Notes: generated by a model not told the origin, from the letters alone. A DNA stretch of 33,260 bases from Eubacteriales Family XIII. Incertae Sedis bacterium (GCA_031266025.1 JAISBV010000047.1:1-33260), one strand, 5' to 3'; positions 1 through 6,342 are shown, counted from the first letter of the stretch. Translations and numbers: made by a program.

Positions 1-2
1 TC

Positions 3-209
3 ACCAACAACGGCAAGCCCACGGCATTGCTTCTGAATATACCGGAAGGCGATTTTGAGGAAACTTTACAGGATGTCCGCCGCGCGAAGCTGCTGCGCGT
101 TCTTGAGGATGCCCGCGAAGAGGCCGCCGAGCGCGGCTTTTTAACCGAAGAGGAAATAGAGGCCGAAATACAGGTTTGCCGCAGTGAAAAGCGCGGCCGC
201 ACTCAATGA
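3..209 (+). CDS. Type II antitoxin, C-terminal part (Phd/YefM-like)
   Basis: The reading frame is open from the window edge, so the start is missing. The first visible residues, TNNGKPTALL, match the 'NGKP-x-AVL' strand of Phd/YefM-type antitoxins, which bind their own promoter and neutralise the partner toxin through the C-terminal tail. The rest is strongly charged and helical (EEAAERGFLTEEEIEAEI), as expected of a toxin-wrapping tail. The stop overlaps the start of the PIN toxin (ATGA), typical of translationally coupled antitoxin-toxin pairs. This is host chromosome, not phage. Confidence 0.72.
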   Translation, partial: TNNGKPTALLLNIPEGDFEETLQDVRRAKLLRVLEDAREEAAERGFLTEEEIEAEIQVCRSEKRGRTQ

Positions 210-595
210 GAAAAGTCGTTCTTGATACAAATATCCTCGTTTCCGCATTTTGGACGGAAAACGGCAACGCCGCCGATATATTGCGGATGTTTGCAAACAG
301 AAAGATATTGCCCTGCTATAGCGCGCAGATTATGGCGGAATACAAAACGGTGTTGAACCGTCCGAAGTTCGCGTTTGAAAAGGCTAAAATCGGGATATTC
401 ATCAACAGAATACGCGCCGACGGACTTCCCGTGTCCGTGCGCCCATCCATAGTTACATTTACCGATGAAACCGACAGGAAGTTTTACGATGTGGCGAAGT
501 CTTGCGGCGCGACGCTCATCACGGGAAATAAACGGCATTTTCCCGATGAGCCGTTTATCAAGACGGCGGCGGAGTTCTTGGCGGAATATGCTTGA
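206..595 (+). CDS. PIN-domain toxin, putative toxin component of a type II TA pair
   Basis: This 129-residue protein has the N-terminal PIN signature VVLDTNILVSAF, with the metal-binding Asp at residue 7. Further conserved acidic and polar positions follow: an Ala-Glu-Tyr near residue 45, Asp-Val-Ala near residue 91 and a TGN-x-x-HF motif near residue 103. PIN toxins of this family (COG1569) are Mg2+-dependent RNases. The length is normal for the family. The start overlaps the antitoxin stop by four bases. It lies outside the prophage and shows no truncation. The RNA target cannot be read from sequence. Confidence 0.85.
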   Translation: MRKVVLDTNILVSAFWTENGNAADILRMFANRKILPCYSAQIMAEYKTVLNRPKFAFEKAKIGIFINRIRADGLPVSVRPSIVTFTDETDRKFYDVAKSCGATLITGNKRHFPDEPFIKTAAEFLAEYA

Positions 596-602
596 AGGTA
601 AA

Positions 603-619
603 TGCCGGAATCTATCCGG
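603..619. repeat. Short inverted repeat downstream of the PIN toxin
   Basis: GCCGGA and TCCGGC form a 6-bp stem around ATCTA just past the toxin stop. There is no T-run, so it is a poor terminator. A second small hairpin (AGCCC/GGGCT) follows near 638-650. These may be toxin-antitoxin 3' structure or belong to the adjoining IS200-like end. Confidence 0.4.
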
Positions 620-639
620 CATACAGTCTTCATCTGAAG

Positions 640-850
640 CCCGAAGGGCTGTTTTATTCATCCCCTTTAGGGGGTTCCGCGCGGTTTATGCGCGGAACAG
701 GGAACCACCCGCTATATGAGTGCGGAAATGAAAGTTATACAAAAAATCACCGAGCCTTGCTACAATGTAGTTGTTCAAGCCGCATTGCAACGAAGGGAAG
801 GTGATTTAATGGCGAATAAGGCGAGCAGCCTTGCTCACACGAAATGGATG
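640..850 (+). mobile_element. IS200/IS605-family element, left end and 5' part of tnpA (interrupted)
   Basis: The stretch holds several palindromes followed by a ribosome site and the start of a TnpA reading frame. IS200/IS605 elements have no terminal inverted repeats; their Y1 transposase binds subterminal hairpins, and the perfect 9-bp hairpin at 674-698 fits that role. The left boundary is approximate because no target site or empty copy is available. The element is cut inside tnpA by the prophage; the rest should lie beyond the right end of the prophage. Confidence 0.65.
674..698. repeat. Perfect hairpin, candidate TnpA-binding site at the IS left end
   Basis: GTTCCGCGC (674-682) and GCGCGGAAC (690-698) are exact reverse complements separated by GGTTTAT. 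The T-rich loop and the position about 110 bases upstream of tnpA match the subterminal hairpins that IS200/IS605 transposases recognise in single-stranded DNA. The role is inferred from position and shape. Confidence 0.55.
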
Positions 851-2369
851 GTGCAGGCGAAAGGAACTTAAAAGAACACCCCGGATTCGCCTCTTTTTCA
901 ACATTGTCCATGTCTATATGCAACGCCATGGTTTGCTTTTTATCGGTGAAGCTGAATGCAATTTTCAGTTCGTCGTCGTACAGGTATACAGCCGTAAGGA
1001 AAGTTTTGAACAGATGCGCTTTGTATTTTTCGTCATTCACATCACCGTCGCGGAGCGATTCAAGCCCGGATATAACATCATCCTTGGAAACTTCAAGTAT
1101 GTCGGCGCGCTCCAATGTTAAGCGCATGGAGATTGCGGCCTGATCCGCTTCGAGCGCCAATAATCTGTCCTTTGTCGCGCTTGTGAATACTCCTTGTTCT
1201 ATCGCCGAGACTATGTTGTTTATAGCTCGCTTTGTATTCGCAAGCTCCGATTCCAAGCGGGGAATATCCGTTTTGTCTTTATATGTCTTCGCATACTCGA
1301 CAACCATGTTCGCAATCCACTCAATCACATCGTCGCGTAAGACGTAATTCCTGATTGCGTCGGCCACTTCGCGTTCGATAAAATCACGCCGGACGGGCAT
1401 TTTGTCGCAGGCCTTTTCTACCCGCTTCTTTCTGCACGCATAGTAGTAGTGGGTCGAGCCATCCCTACTGGTTCCCGATTCGCCCGTCATGGGGCTTTTG
1501 CATTTCCCACAGTACAGCTTACCCGTGAGCAGGTAATCGCCGTTTTCGCGATGCCGGCCTCGGGCGGCGGCTTTGTTTTTAACCGTTTCTTGCACTCTGT
1601 AAAACACCCCTTTCTCTATGATTTGAGGTACCCCGCCTTCAATTCGGATATCTTCGTATATGTAGACACCGGTATATCGTTCGTTTTCAAGCATCTTCCG
1701 AAAACTGTTTTTGTTCCATTTAGCTCGCTTGCTTGTTTTGACGGTCCTTGCATTAAGATCATTCGCAATATCCGCAAATGACTCATCGTTCGCGACGCGA
1801 TTGAATATCTCTTTGACGATCTCGGCATTCGGCTCGTCGATTGCGTATTTTCCGTCCTCGCCTTTCTTGTATCCGAGCGGCAAGCTGCCCGTGACGATAC
1901 AGTTCTCGGCATTGTTGCGCAGCCCCCTCTTTATATCCTCGGCCATGTTTTCGCTGTAAAACTGGTTGACGTTCATCATCGTCCTGAGAGCAAAGCGGCC
2001 CGCCGCGTTGTCGCCGAACTCCTCTTTCGCATAGACGATTCTGACGCCGAACTTTGAAAGTTTTTCTTCGTAGGCCAATGCTTGGAGCATGTTGCGGCCG
2101 ATGCGGTTTGACTTGTAGGCGATAATCACCGCGAACTTACGCTTCTCGGCATGGCGGATCATCTTTTGAAACTCGGGCCTACGGTCGTTCTTGCCCGTCA
2201 GAGCGCGATCGGCGTACACTTCCGTCACAACCATATTGTGGCTTTTCGCATACTCCATGCACTCGGCGACCTGCTGCTCAATGCTCACGTCTTTCTGCGC
2301 GTGACTGCTGTACCGCCCGTAGATGACAGAGATCTCCGGGGGCGTGTCGATTATTTTATTTTTCGGCAT
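747..2369 (-). CDS. Large serine recombinase, phage integrase
   Basis: This 540-residue protein has the large serine recombinase layout. The resolvase catalytic domain is residues 10-150, with YGRYSS placing the nucleophile at about Ser21 and a following IEQQ. The recombinase domain comes next, then a zinc ribbon (CGKC near 287-290, later Cys near 312 and 321), then a coiled-coil region at about 365-420. It catalyses integration and, with a directionality factor, excision. AAAGGAG lies inside the end of the upstream lipoprotein gene, suggesting coupling. The last roughly 30 residues are read from host IS200 DNA across the attachment site, so the phage-form C-terminus should differ. Catalytic residues look intact. 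Confidence 0.93.
   Translation of the reverse strand: MPKNKIIDTPPEISVIYGRYSSHAQKDVSIEQQVAECMEYAKSHNMVVTEVYADRALTGKNDRRPEFQKMIRHAEKRKFAVIIAYKSNRIGRNMLQALAYEEKLSKFGVRIVYAKEEFGDNAAGRFALRTMMNVNQFYSENMAEDIKRGLRNNAENCIVTGSLPLGYKKGEDGKYAIDEPNAEIVKEIFNRVANDESFADIANDLNARTVKTSKRAKWNKNSFRKMLENERYTGVYIYEDIRIEGGVPQIIEKGVFYRVQETVKNKAAARGRHRENGDYLLTGKLYCGKCKSPMTGESGTSRDGSTHYYYACRKKRVEKACDKMPVRRDFIEREVADAIRNYVLRDDVIEWIANMVVEYAKTYKDKTDIPRLESELANTKRAINNIVSAIEQGVFTSATKDRLLALEADQAAISMRLTLERADILEVSKDDVISGLESLRDGDVNDEKYKAHLFKTFLTAVYLYDDELKIAFSFTDKKQTMALHIDMDNVEKEANPGCSFKFLSPAPSISCEQGCSPYSPLNHLPFVAMRLEQLHCSKAR
809..871 (+). pseudogene. tnpA: tnpA (Y1 transposase) remnant cut by prophage insertion
   Basis: Codons 1-14 read MANKASSLAHTKWM, the standard N-terminus of IS200/IS605 TnpA, which normally continues CKYHIVFTPKYRR. 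Here the frame continues VQAKGT and stops at 869-871. The start has a good ribosome site (GGAAGGTGA, 796-804). The change from conserved to unrelated residues after codon 14 marks the phage junction. The catalytic HUH motif and tyrosine are absent. I recognise the family from its N-terminus only. Confidence 0.82.
842..854. other. Prophage left attachment site (approximate)
   Basis: Conserved tnpA sequence ends at the ATG at 848-850 and phage sequence (the 3' part of the serine recombinase on the opposite strand) occupies everything after it. Large serine recombinases exchange strands at a 2-bp core, so the crossover should lie within or next to AAATGGATGGTG. The exact dinucleotide cannot be fixed without the right end. 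Confidence 0.65.
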
Positions 2370-2380
2370 AAGCGGCCCCC

Positions 2381-2803
2381 TTATTCTCCTTTTATATGCT
2401 TTTCATTAAGGCGATCGGCAAGATCGTTTCGGCTTTCAATGATGTCTTTTTTTGTCCCCGAAATCCAGATTCTTTCGGAAACGGCATGTTGAGCAAAATA
2501 TATATAACTTTCTATAAGATCATCGTTGGCATACTCTGTCCCGACTAATGTTTCGGAATCCAAAGTTTTCAAGTCGCTTTCGCGTTGGCTTGTTGCAGAA
2601 GAATCTATCTGCTCCAAGAGCTTATCAGCCTCTTCAATTTCGATTTTCCCATCCAAGTAATCGTCTATTGTTTCGAGTGCGAGTATCCCCAATTCATACA
2701 TCCTGTCACTGGTGTTTTCCGGTTTTTTACCATAGTTGTTGCAGGCCGAAAAGAGAAGTACCGGTACCACGCACATCAGCAGAACGATTCTCTTTATCTT
2801 CAT
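2381..2803 (-). CDS. Small lipoprotein in the lysogeny module, possible superinfection exclusion
   Basis: This 140-residue protein starts with a basic n-region and a hydrophobic stretch ending in LLFSAC, a lipobox with Cys21 as the lipidated residue. The mature part is hydrophilic, acidic and mostly helical, with no domain I recognise. It lies between integrase and repressor and is co-directional with both, so it is probably expressed in the lysogen. Lipoproteins in this position in Gram-positive phages (for example Ltp of TP-J34) block DNA entry of related phages. That function here is an inference from position and architecture only. Confidence 0.75.
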   Translation of the reverse strand: MKIKRIVLLMCVVPVLLFSACNNYGKKPENTSDRMYELGILALETIDDYLDGKIEIEEADKLLEQIDSSATSQRESDLKTLDSETLVGTEYANDDLIESYIYFAQHAVSERIWISGTKKDIIESRNDLADRLNEKHIKGE

Positions 2804-2909
2804 TTCCCCGCCCTCTCTGACAATTCACAAAAGCCCATTCTTATGATATCACTCACAGATGTCAGCCGAAAGTTATTTAATATCTTTTGTCACAGCTCTT
2901 GCTAAAACC

Positions 2910-2918
2910 TGCTATAAT
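2910..2918 (+). promoter_or_regulatory. Extended -10 promoter for the 52-codon antisense gene
   Basis: TGC followed by the consensus TATAAT (2913-2918) makes an extended -10 element. TTGTCA lies 20 bases upstream, too far for an ideal -35 but tolerable with an extended -10. A perfect 10-bp palindrome, CTGCCGGCAG (2926-2935), lies just past the expected start site and could be an operator. Transcription would run toward the repressor gene. Confidence 0.62.
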
Positions 2919-2955
2919 CTATGTACTGCCGGCAGGTATCGAAAGGAGCAGTAAA

Positions 2956-3114
2956 ATGTCTGAACATGATTTGTCGGAACTCCTCCGATTGTTGCGCACG
3001 CTGTCGGCCAAAGAAAAACTGTGCTTGATTATGTTTTTGCGCGATCTGCGAGATAGCGCATGTAATTCAAAGCCTCCGTCTTTAACTCCGCAGGAAGATC
3101 AACGAACAAATTGA
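2956..3114 (+). CDS. Small protein encoded antisense to the repressor 3' end
   Basis: The 52-residue protein starts MSEHDLSELLRLLR, with GAAAGGAG eight bases upstream of ATG at 2956. It is Leu-rich and amphipathic, with no membrane segment or known domain. Its last 86 bases overlap the convergent repressor gene. An extended -10 promoter and a palindrome precede it. It could be a small anti-repressor or regulatory protein, or its transcript could act as antisense RNA on the repressor message. The in-frame extension upstream to 2887 is unlikely because it crosses the promoter. Confidence 0.6.
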   Translation: MSEHDLSELLRLLRTLSAKEKLCLIMFLRDLRDSACNSKPPSLTPQEDQRTN

Positions 3115-3622
3115 TGATTTCCGAATCGAGTCCGTCCTTGGCGCCGAGGGCGGGCTTTTCTGTTTTATCGGTCATTCCCAACATATAATCGAAAGACAAA
3201 CCCAATTTATCAACAATATCACAAGCCTCTTCAAGAGAAATTCGTCTGTTGCTATGAAAAATCTCCATAATATATTCTTGTTCAAGTCCAACTGCTTCCA
3301 AGTCTTTAGGATTCATGTTCTTCAAATATAACCAAAGATTATTGCGAAATGTGTCTTCCCACAAAGGGATACCGACATCCAGAGATATATCAACGGATAT
3401 ATCATCAGCACTATAGAGCAGACTATTCAGAGAAATATTCATAGCGTCTGCGATTTTCTTAATTGCAAGAATCGATGGAACCATCGGTTGTCCAGTTTTT
3501 GGATTAATATTTTTTTCCAACATAGAAATATACCCGTTCGACAAATTGCATTTAGCCGCAAATTGCCGTTGGGAAAGATCGTGTTTATCTCTATACTCTT
3601 TCACTGTTTCGCCAAGCGTCAT
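3029..3622 (-). CDS. XRE-family phage repressor (CI-like)
   Basis: The N-terminus (residues 5-60; LSQRQFAAKCNLSNGYISML is the helix-turn-helix core) is a classic XRE DNA-binding domain. Residues 75-197 form an acidic helical C-terminal part without the Ser-Lys LexA-type autopeptidase signature, so induction probably does not occur by RecA-stimulated self-cleavage. AAGGAGGAG precedes the start. It is divergent from the Cro-like gene, and its promoter and several GTTTAA-type inverted repeats lie in the shared intergenic region. It should maintain lysogeny by binding those sites. Identity as the master repressor rests on position and fold. Confidence 0.86.
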   Translation of the reverse strand: MTLGETVKEYRDKHDLSQRQFAAKCNLSNGYISMLEKNINPKTGQPMVPSILAIKKIADAMNISLNSLLYSADDISVDISLDVGIPLWEDTFRNNLWLYLKNMNPKDLEAVGLEQEYIMEIFHSNRRISLEEACDIVDKLGLSFDYMLGMTDKTEKPALGAKDGLDSEIINLFVDLPAELKTEALNYMRYLADRAKT

Positions 3623-3637
3623 CGGTTCTCCTCCTTA

Positions 3638-3661
3638 GATTGTTTAACATATTATACAATC
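3638..3661. promoter_or_regulatory. Operator candidate O1, over the repressor -10
   Basis: GATTGT (3638-3643) and ACAATC (3656-3661) are exact inverted arms around TTAACATATTAT. The site contains the recurrent GTTTAA half-site (3642-3647) and covers the repressor promoter -10, consistent with autoregulation. Confidence 0.5.
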
Positions 3662-3679
3662 GAGGAATCCGCCTGTCAA
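3651..3679 (-). promoter_or_regulatory. Repressor promoter
   Basis: On the minus strand, TTGACA (plus positions 3679-3674) and TATAAT (3656-3651) are separated by exactly 17 bases, a full sigma-A consensus match. It points at the repressor gene, whose start is about 30 bases downstream of the -10. Confidence 0.85.
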
Positions 3680-3695
3680 CAAATTTGTGTAATTT

Positions 3696-3716
3696 ATTAA
3701 ACAAATTTTGTTTAAT
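3696..3716. promoter_or_regulatory. Operator candidate O2, perfect 21-bp palindrome
   Basis: ATTAAACAAA (3696-3705) and TTTGTTTAAT (3707-3716) are perfect inverted arms around one base. It lies between the two divergent promoters, just upstream of the cro -35, so occupancy could affect both. The arms carry the same GTTTAA core as the other sites. Confidence 0.7.
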
Positions 3717-3720
3717 ACAC

Positions 3721-3749
3721 TTGACAGACGGAAAATCCTGTTGTATTAT
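3721..3749 (+). promoter_or_regulatory. Early rightward promoter (cro promoter)
   Basis: TTGACA (3721-3726), 17 bases, TATTAT (3744-3749). The expected start site falls on the GTTTAATCGGTTAAAC operator (3752-3767), so a bound repressor would block initiation. This probably drives the Cro-like gene and the early operon. Confidence 0.85.
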
Positions 3750-3751
3750 TT

Positions 3752-3767
3752 GTTTAATCGGTTAAAC
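3752..3767. promoter_or_regulatory. Operator candidate O3, at the early transcription start
   Basis: GTTTAATCGGTTAAAC has 6-bp inverted arms around a 4-base centre. It begins two bases past the -10 of the early promoter. It differs from the site at 3997-4012 at only two positions. Confidence 0.72.
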
Positions 3768-3801
3768 ATTACGATTTTAGAAAATTGAAAGGAGGATTAC
3801 C

Positions 3802-4002
3802 ATGGGGTATAAAATCAAAGAAACGCGCGAAGCATTAAAGATGACACAAGAAGAACTCGCAGAGAAAAGCGGCATTAGCCGAGGAACCATTTCTGCATTG
3901 GAAAACGGTACAATGCGCACAACGACGACAAAAACACTTTTAAGAATTTCTCAGGCTCTCGGAGTGAACGTCGAAGCAATTTTTTTTGAAGATTGTGTTT
4001 AA
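3802..4002 (+). CDS. Cro-like XRE-family regulator
   Basis: The 66-residue protein is a single XRE helix-turn-helix domain; MTQEELAEKSGISRGTISAL holds the recognition helix. The length is typical of Cro-type repressors, which bind the same operators as the lysogenic repressor and favour lytic growth. AAAGGAGG lies eight bases upstream of ATG. It is the first gene of the rightward early transcript and diverges from the repressor. Its stop codon lies within an operator-like palindrome (3997-4012). Confidence 0.88.
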   Translation: MGYKIKETREALKMTQEELAEKSGISRGTISALENGTMRTTTTKTLLRISQALGVNVEAIFFEDCV

Positions 4003-4012
4003 CCGGCTAAAC
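3997..4012. promoter_or_regulatory. Operator candidate O4, overlapping the cro stop codon
   Basis: GTTTAACCGGCTAAAC shares 14 of 16 positions with O3. The TAA stop of the Cro-like gene (4000-4002) is inside it. A repressor site here could act as a transcriptional roadblock or allow looping with the sites at 3640-3767. Confidence 0.65.
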
Positions 4013-4056
4013 ACGCGGTTGAACTTAGGCCGATCGGAAGGAGTAACGCAAAGAAG

Positions 4057-4245
4057 ATGTGGAGAATATCAACCGGCTCGTTCGCCATCGACATACTGCT
4101 CATGTTCTTGTCGAACACACTTATACCGTTTCCGATTCTCGGGATTCTTTTAGATATACCTCGTTGGGCAAAGGTGGCATTGACGGTTGTGGAAGTTTTA
4201 GCCGTTTGCACAACGATATATATTCTGAGAATGCTGTACATGTAA
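4057..4245 (+). CDS. Small two-pass membrane protein
   Basis: The 62 residues are almost wholly hydrophobic, with two predicted membrane segments (about 9-32 and 38-58) and a short charged turn (DIPRWAK). AAGGAG lies 13 bases before the ATG, a long but usable spacing. It directly follows the Cro-like gene. Its last 125 bases overlap the 3' end of a convergent minus-strand gene. I do not recognise a family; holin-like or superinfection roles would be guesses. Confidence 0.5.
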   Translation: MWRISTGSFAIDILLMFLSNTLIPFPILGILLDIPRWAKVALTVVEVLAVCTTIYILRMLYM

Positions 4246-4657
4246 GGTCATAAAACAAGGCATCCATACGGGGAGCGGAGGATATGTAACGGACATCTCC
4301 GTTGAGGTATCTGTCCAACTCAAACCATGTTGTATAAAAGTCGGGAATCTTGCTTTGTAAGTCATTGCTGGCATAGTGATAGTTTTCCATCAATAAAGCA
4401 AGAAACACGGCTCTTGTTCCCGGGTTGAGTTCACTAAAGCGAACCTCCCACATCATGCCTTTGCAATATGTTTGCATATACGGGAGATAGAATTTCTCGA
4501 ATCGGGTTTTTGCAACTTCCGATTTACGGGTGGAGGACGAACTTAACTGTCCCAGCCAAAAAGCCACCAAAAGCGGAACCGCCGAAACAATGATCCTGAT
4601 TAACTCGAAAACAAATGGGGCGACGGCAGACCATTCCGTAATTGATACCACATCCAT
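4121..4657 (-). CDS. Membrane-anchored protein of unknown function, antisense in the early operon
   Basis: From the ATG at 4657 (ribosome site GAAAGGCGG, about nine bases away) the protein has 178 residues. A longer 203-residue frame lacks a good ribosome site. A hydrophobic segment at about residues 12-34 (ELIRIIVSAVPLLVAFWLG) is followed by a Ser-rich linker and a soluble domain with many aromatics. It is the only minus-strand gene right of the switch and has its own promoter, so it is probably expressed in the lysogen. Such genes are often lysogenic conversion, exclusion or defence genes. No recognisable domain supports a precise role. Confidence 0.72.
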   Translation of the reverse strand: MDVVSITEWSAVAPFVFELIRIIVSAVPLLVAFWLGQLSSSSTRKSEVAKTRFEKFYLPYMQTYCKGMMWEVRFSELNPGTRAVFLALLMENYHYASNDLQSKIPDFYTTWFELDRYLNGDVRYISSAPRMDALFYDLTCTAFSEYISLCKRLKLPQPSMPPLPNEVYLKESRESETV

Positions 4658-4722
4658 ACAACGTACCGCCTTTCGGGAGAGAAACATAGACAGGGAAAAG
4701 AACCAATTATGTTTTCGGTAAG

Positions 4723-4751
4723 ATTGTACCAAAAAATACGTAGGGTCGCAA
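4723..4751 (-). promoter_or_regulatory. Promoter of the minus-strand membrane protein
   Basis: On the minus strand, TTGCGA (plus 4751-4746), 17 bases, TACAAT (4728-4723). It is opposed to early transcription and would keep the gene expressed while the early promoter is repressed. Confidence 0.7.
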
Positions 4752-4781
4752 GTGAAAGGGATGACTGAAAGGAGTTTACAG

Positions 4782-5015
4782 ATGTACGAGAATTTACAGA
4801 AAAAGGTCGTGAGTATCGCAGAGAACTATGCAGATATGATCGACGGCAAAATCATCGAAGCGGTGGCGCTTAAAGGCTACATAGGCCCCGACAAAATGTT
4901 GCGTGAGATCGTGGACGGCATCCGCATTTTGCACCATGCGGTGGTGATGCTCGAAAGGCTTGCCCGTATGAGCCGCAGCGACGGCGAGGAGTCGACGCGA
5001 ACAGATGAGAGGTAA
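4782..5015 (+). CDS. Small helical protein of unknown function
   Basis: The 77-residue protein starts MYENLQKKVV at 4782, seven bases after GAAAGGAG; an in-frame GTG at 4752 lacks this spacing. It is mostly amphipathic helix with an acidic, polar end (SDGEESTRTDER). No family is recognised. It is first in the uninterrupted early operon and is followed three bases later by a tiny membrane protein. Confidence 0.7.
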   Translation: MYENLQKKVVSIAENYADMIDGKIIEAVALKGYIGPDKMLREIVDGIRILHHAVVMLERLARMSRSDGEESTRTDER

Positions 5016-5018
5016 AAG

Positions 5019-5177
5019 ATGGAATTACTATTGATATTTCTTGCGGCATATGTGTTGGGCCGCCTTTCGGGCCTTTCTGAAGCATCACGGGATCGGGAAG
5101 AGCCGGAAGAGGATGAGGAACGTCCAAGGTGCTGCGGCCCGATAAACCCCGGGCCTACACCGCCGAAACGGGACTGA
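5019..5177 (+). CDS. Tiny single-pass membrane protein
   Basis: The 52-residue protein begins MELLLIFLAAYVLGRLSG, one membrane helix, then an acidic stretch (EEPEEDEE) and a Cys-Cys, Pro-rich tail ending PPKRD. GAGAGG precedes the ATG. It fits exactly between its neighbours in the early operon. Small proteins of this design are common in phage early regions, but no function can be assigned. Confidence 0.6.
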   Translation: MELLLIFLAAYVLGRLSGLSEASRDREEPEEDEERPRCCGPINPGPTPPKRD

Positions 5178-5195
5178 CAGAAAGGAGCTTAAGCA

Positions 5196-6032
5196 ATGGC
5201 AATAGGACGTAATGATTATGAGGAGCGCAAGGAGGCGCGCATTGACCGGTTGAACGATATGGCGACGGCCTTGAATATCGAAAGCAATCAAAAGCTGAAG
5301 CGCGCGGAAAAGCTCTCGGAACGGTTTTATATGGGGCAGCCGATAATCGTGGGCCATCACAGCGAAAAGTCGGCACGGAACACTCAAAAAAAGATGTGGG
5401 CAACGGCGGAAAAAGCGCTTGACCTGCAAGACAAGGCAGACGTGCTTGCCGCAAAGGCCGAAGCCGCAACGCAAAACACCGCCATATCCTCCGACGACCC
5501 GGACGCGATGGACAAGTTGGAGGCAAAACTTGCTAAGTTGGAGCAAAACCAAGAGTTTATGAAGGCTGCAAATGCACACTGGCGCAAGCACAAAACGATG
5601 AAAGGCTTCCGGGACATCACGGACGAGGGCGCGGCGAAGATCGACGAGCAAATGAAAACGGCGTATATGTGGGTGCAAAAGAACGGCCCCTGCGAAAGCT
5701 TCCGACTTTCCAACAACAATGCGAACATCAAGCGCCTGAAAGACCGATTGGCACAGCTTCAAGCATTGGATGAAATGCCAGCCGGAGAAATATCGTTTGA
5801 TGGAGGGAAAATCATCGTAGACATTGATGAAAACCGCGTGAAAATATGCTTTGACGAACGACAAGGCGACGAGAAGACCGCCGTGCTCAAGGGCCGAGGC
5901 TTTAAGTGGTCGCGCAACAATCAGTGTTGGCAAAGATTGCGGACGAAAAACGCACTTTGGGCAGCAAAGCGGATATGCGGAGTTTCTGACAATGCCGGTG
6001 ACTTTGAGGAGGCGCACATTGAGAAAGATTGA
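5196..6032 (+). CDS. DUF3560 family protein
   Basis: The 278-residue protein has a long charged helical N-terminal region (ERKEARIDRLNDMA... to about residue 115) with the repeated 'aeka' pattern of DUF3560, found in phage and plasmid proteins. The C-terminal 70 residues (VDIDENRVKICFDE, then KGRGFKWSRNNQCWQR) form a compact alpha/beta domain with aromatic residues. AAAGGAG precedes ATG. The biochemical role of the family is unknown. It overlaps the next gene by 14 bases. Confidence 0.8.
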   Translation: MAIGRNDYEERKEARIDRLNDMATALNIESNQKLKRAEKLSERFYMGQPIIVGHHSEKSARNTQKKMWATAEKALDLQDKADVLAAKAEAATQNTAISSDDPDAMDKLEAKLAKLEQNQEFMKAANAHWRKHKTMKGFRDITDEGAAKIDEQMKTAYMWVQKNGPCESFRLSNNNANIKRLKDRLAQLQALDEMPAGEISFDGGKIIVDIDENRVKICFDERQGDEKTAVLKGRGFKWSRNNQCWQRLRTKNALWAAKRICGVSDNAGDFEEAHIEKD

Positions 6033-6342
6033 ACGCGAAACCATACTTGATTGGAGCGACAAAATATACCAAGAGTACGAAACGCAGCGCGGCGTATTCA
6101 AAGAGCTGCAAGCCCTGTATGTGAATCGCGGCGGCGGCAAGCCGCCATGCAGTCTGCATCAAATATTTAATTATTTGATGACGAGCAACGACGAAAAGAC
6201 GCGCGATTATGCCTTGCAACTGTGGACGCGCTATCACGAGCTTGACGCGAAAAACGACGCCATGCGCGATCTTGCGACGGCATTAATGAATGTCACAGGA
6301 AGTTGGCAAATAGTACGCAGAAAGGATGTGGAGGCCGTATGA
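6019..6342 (+). CDS. Hypothetical early protein
   Basis: TTG at 6019 is chosen because GAGGAGG lies six bases upstream, inside the end of the DUF3560 gene. That gives 107 residues beginning MRKIERETIL. The frame is open further upstream, but only as a shadow of DUF3560. It is a charged helical protein with a GGGKPPCSL loop and no recognised domain. The stop overlaps a possible ATG for the next gene. Confidence 0.65.
   Translation: MRKIERETILDWSDKIYQEYETQRGVFKELQALYVNRGGGKPPCSLHQIFNYLMTSNDEKTRDYALQLWTRYHELDAKNDAMRDLATALMNVTGSWQIVRRKDVEAV

Noticed and set aside
592-804. 70-residue frame over the IS left end
   Set aside because: It covers palindromic noncoding DNA and the tnpA leader; no ribosome site.
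2820-2880. Promoter for the lipoprotein-integrase unit
   Set aside because: CTGACA with a loose AT-rich -10 can be drawn on the minus strand, but the match is too weak to list.
5085-6140. 351-residue minus-strand open frame
   Set aside because: Shadow of the DUF3560 gene; no plausible start or domain.
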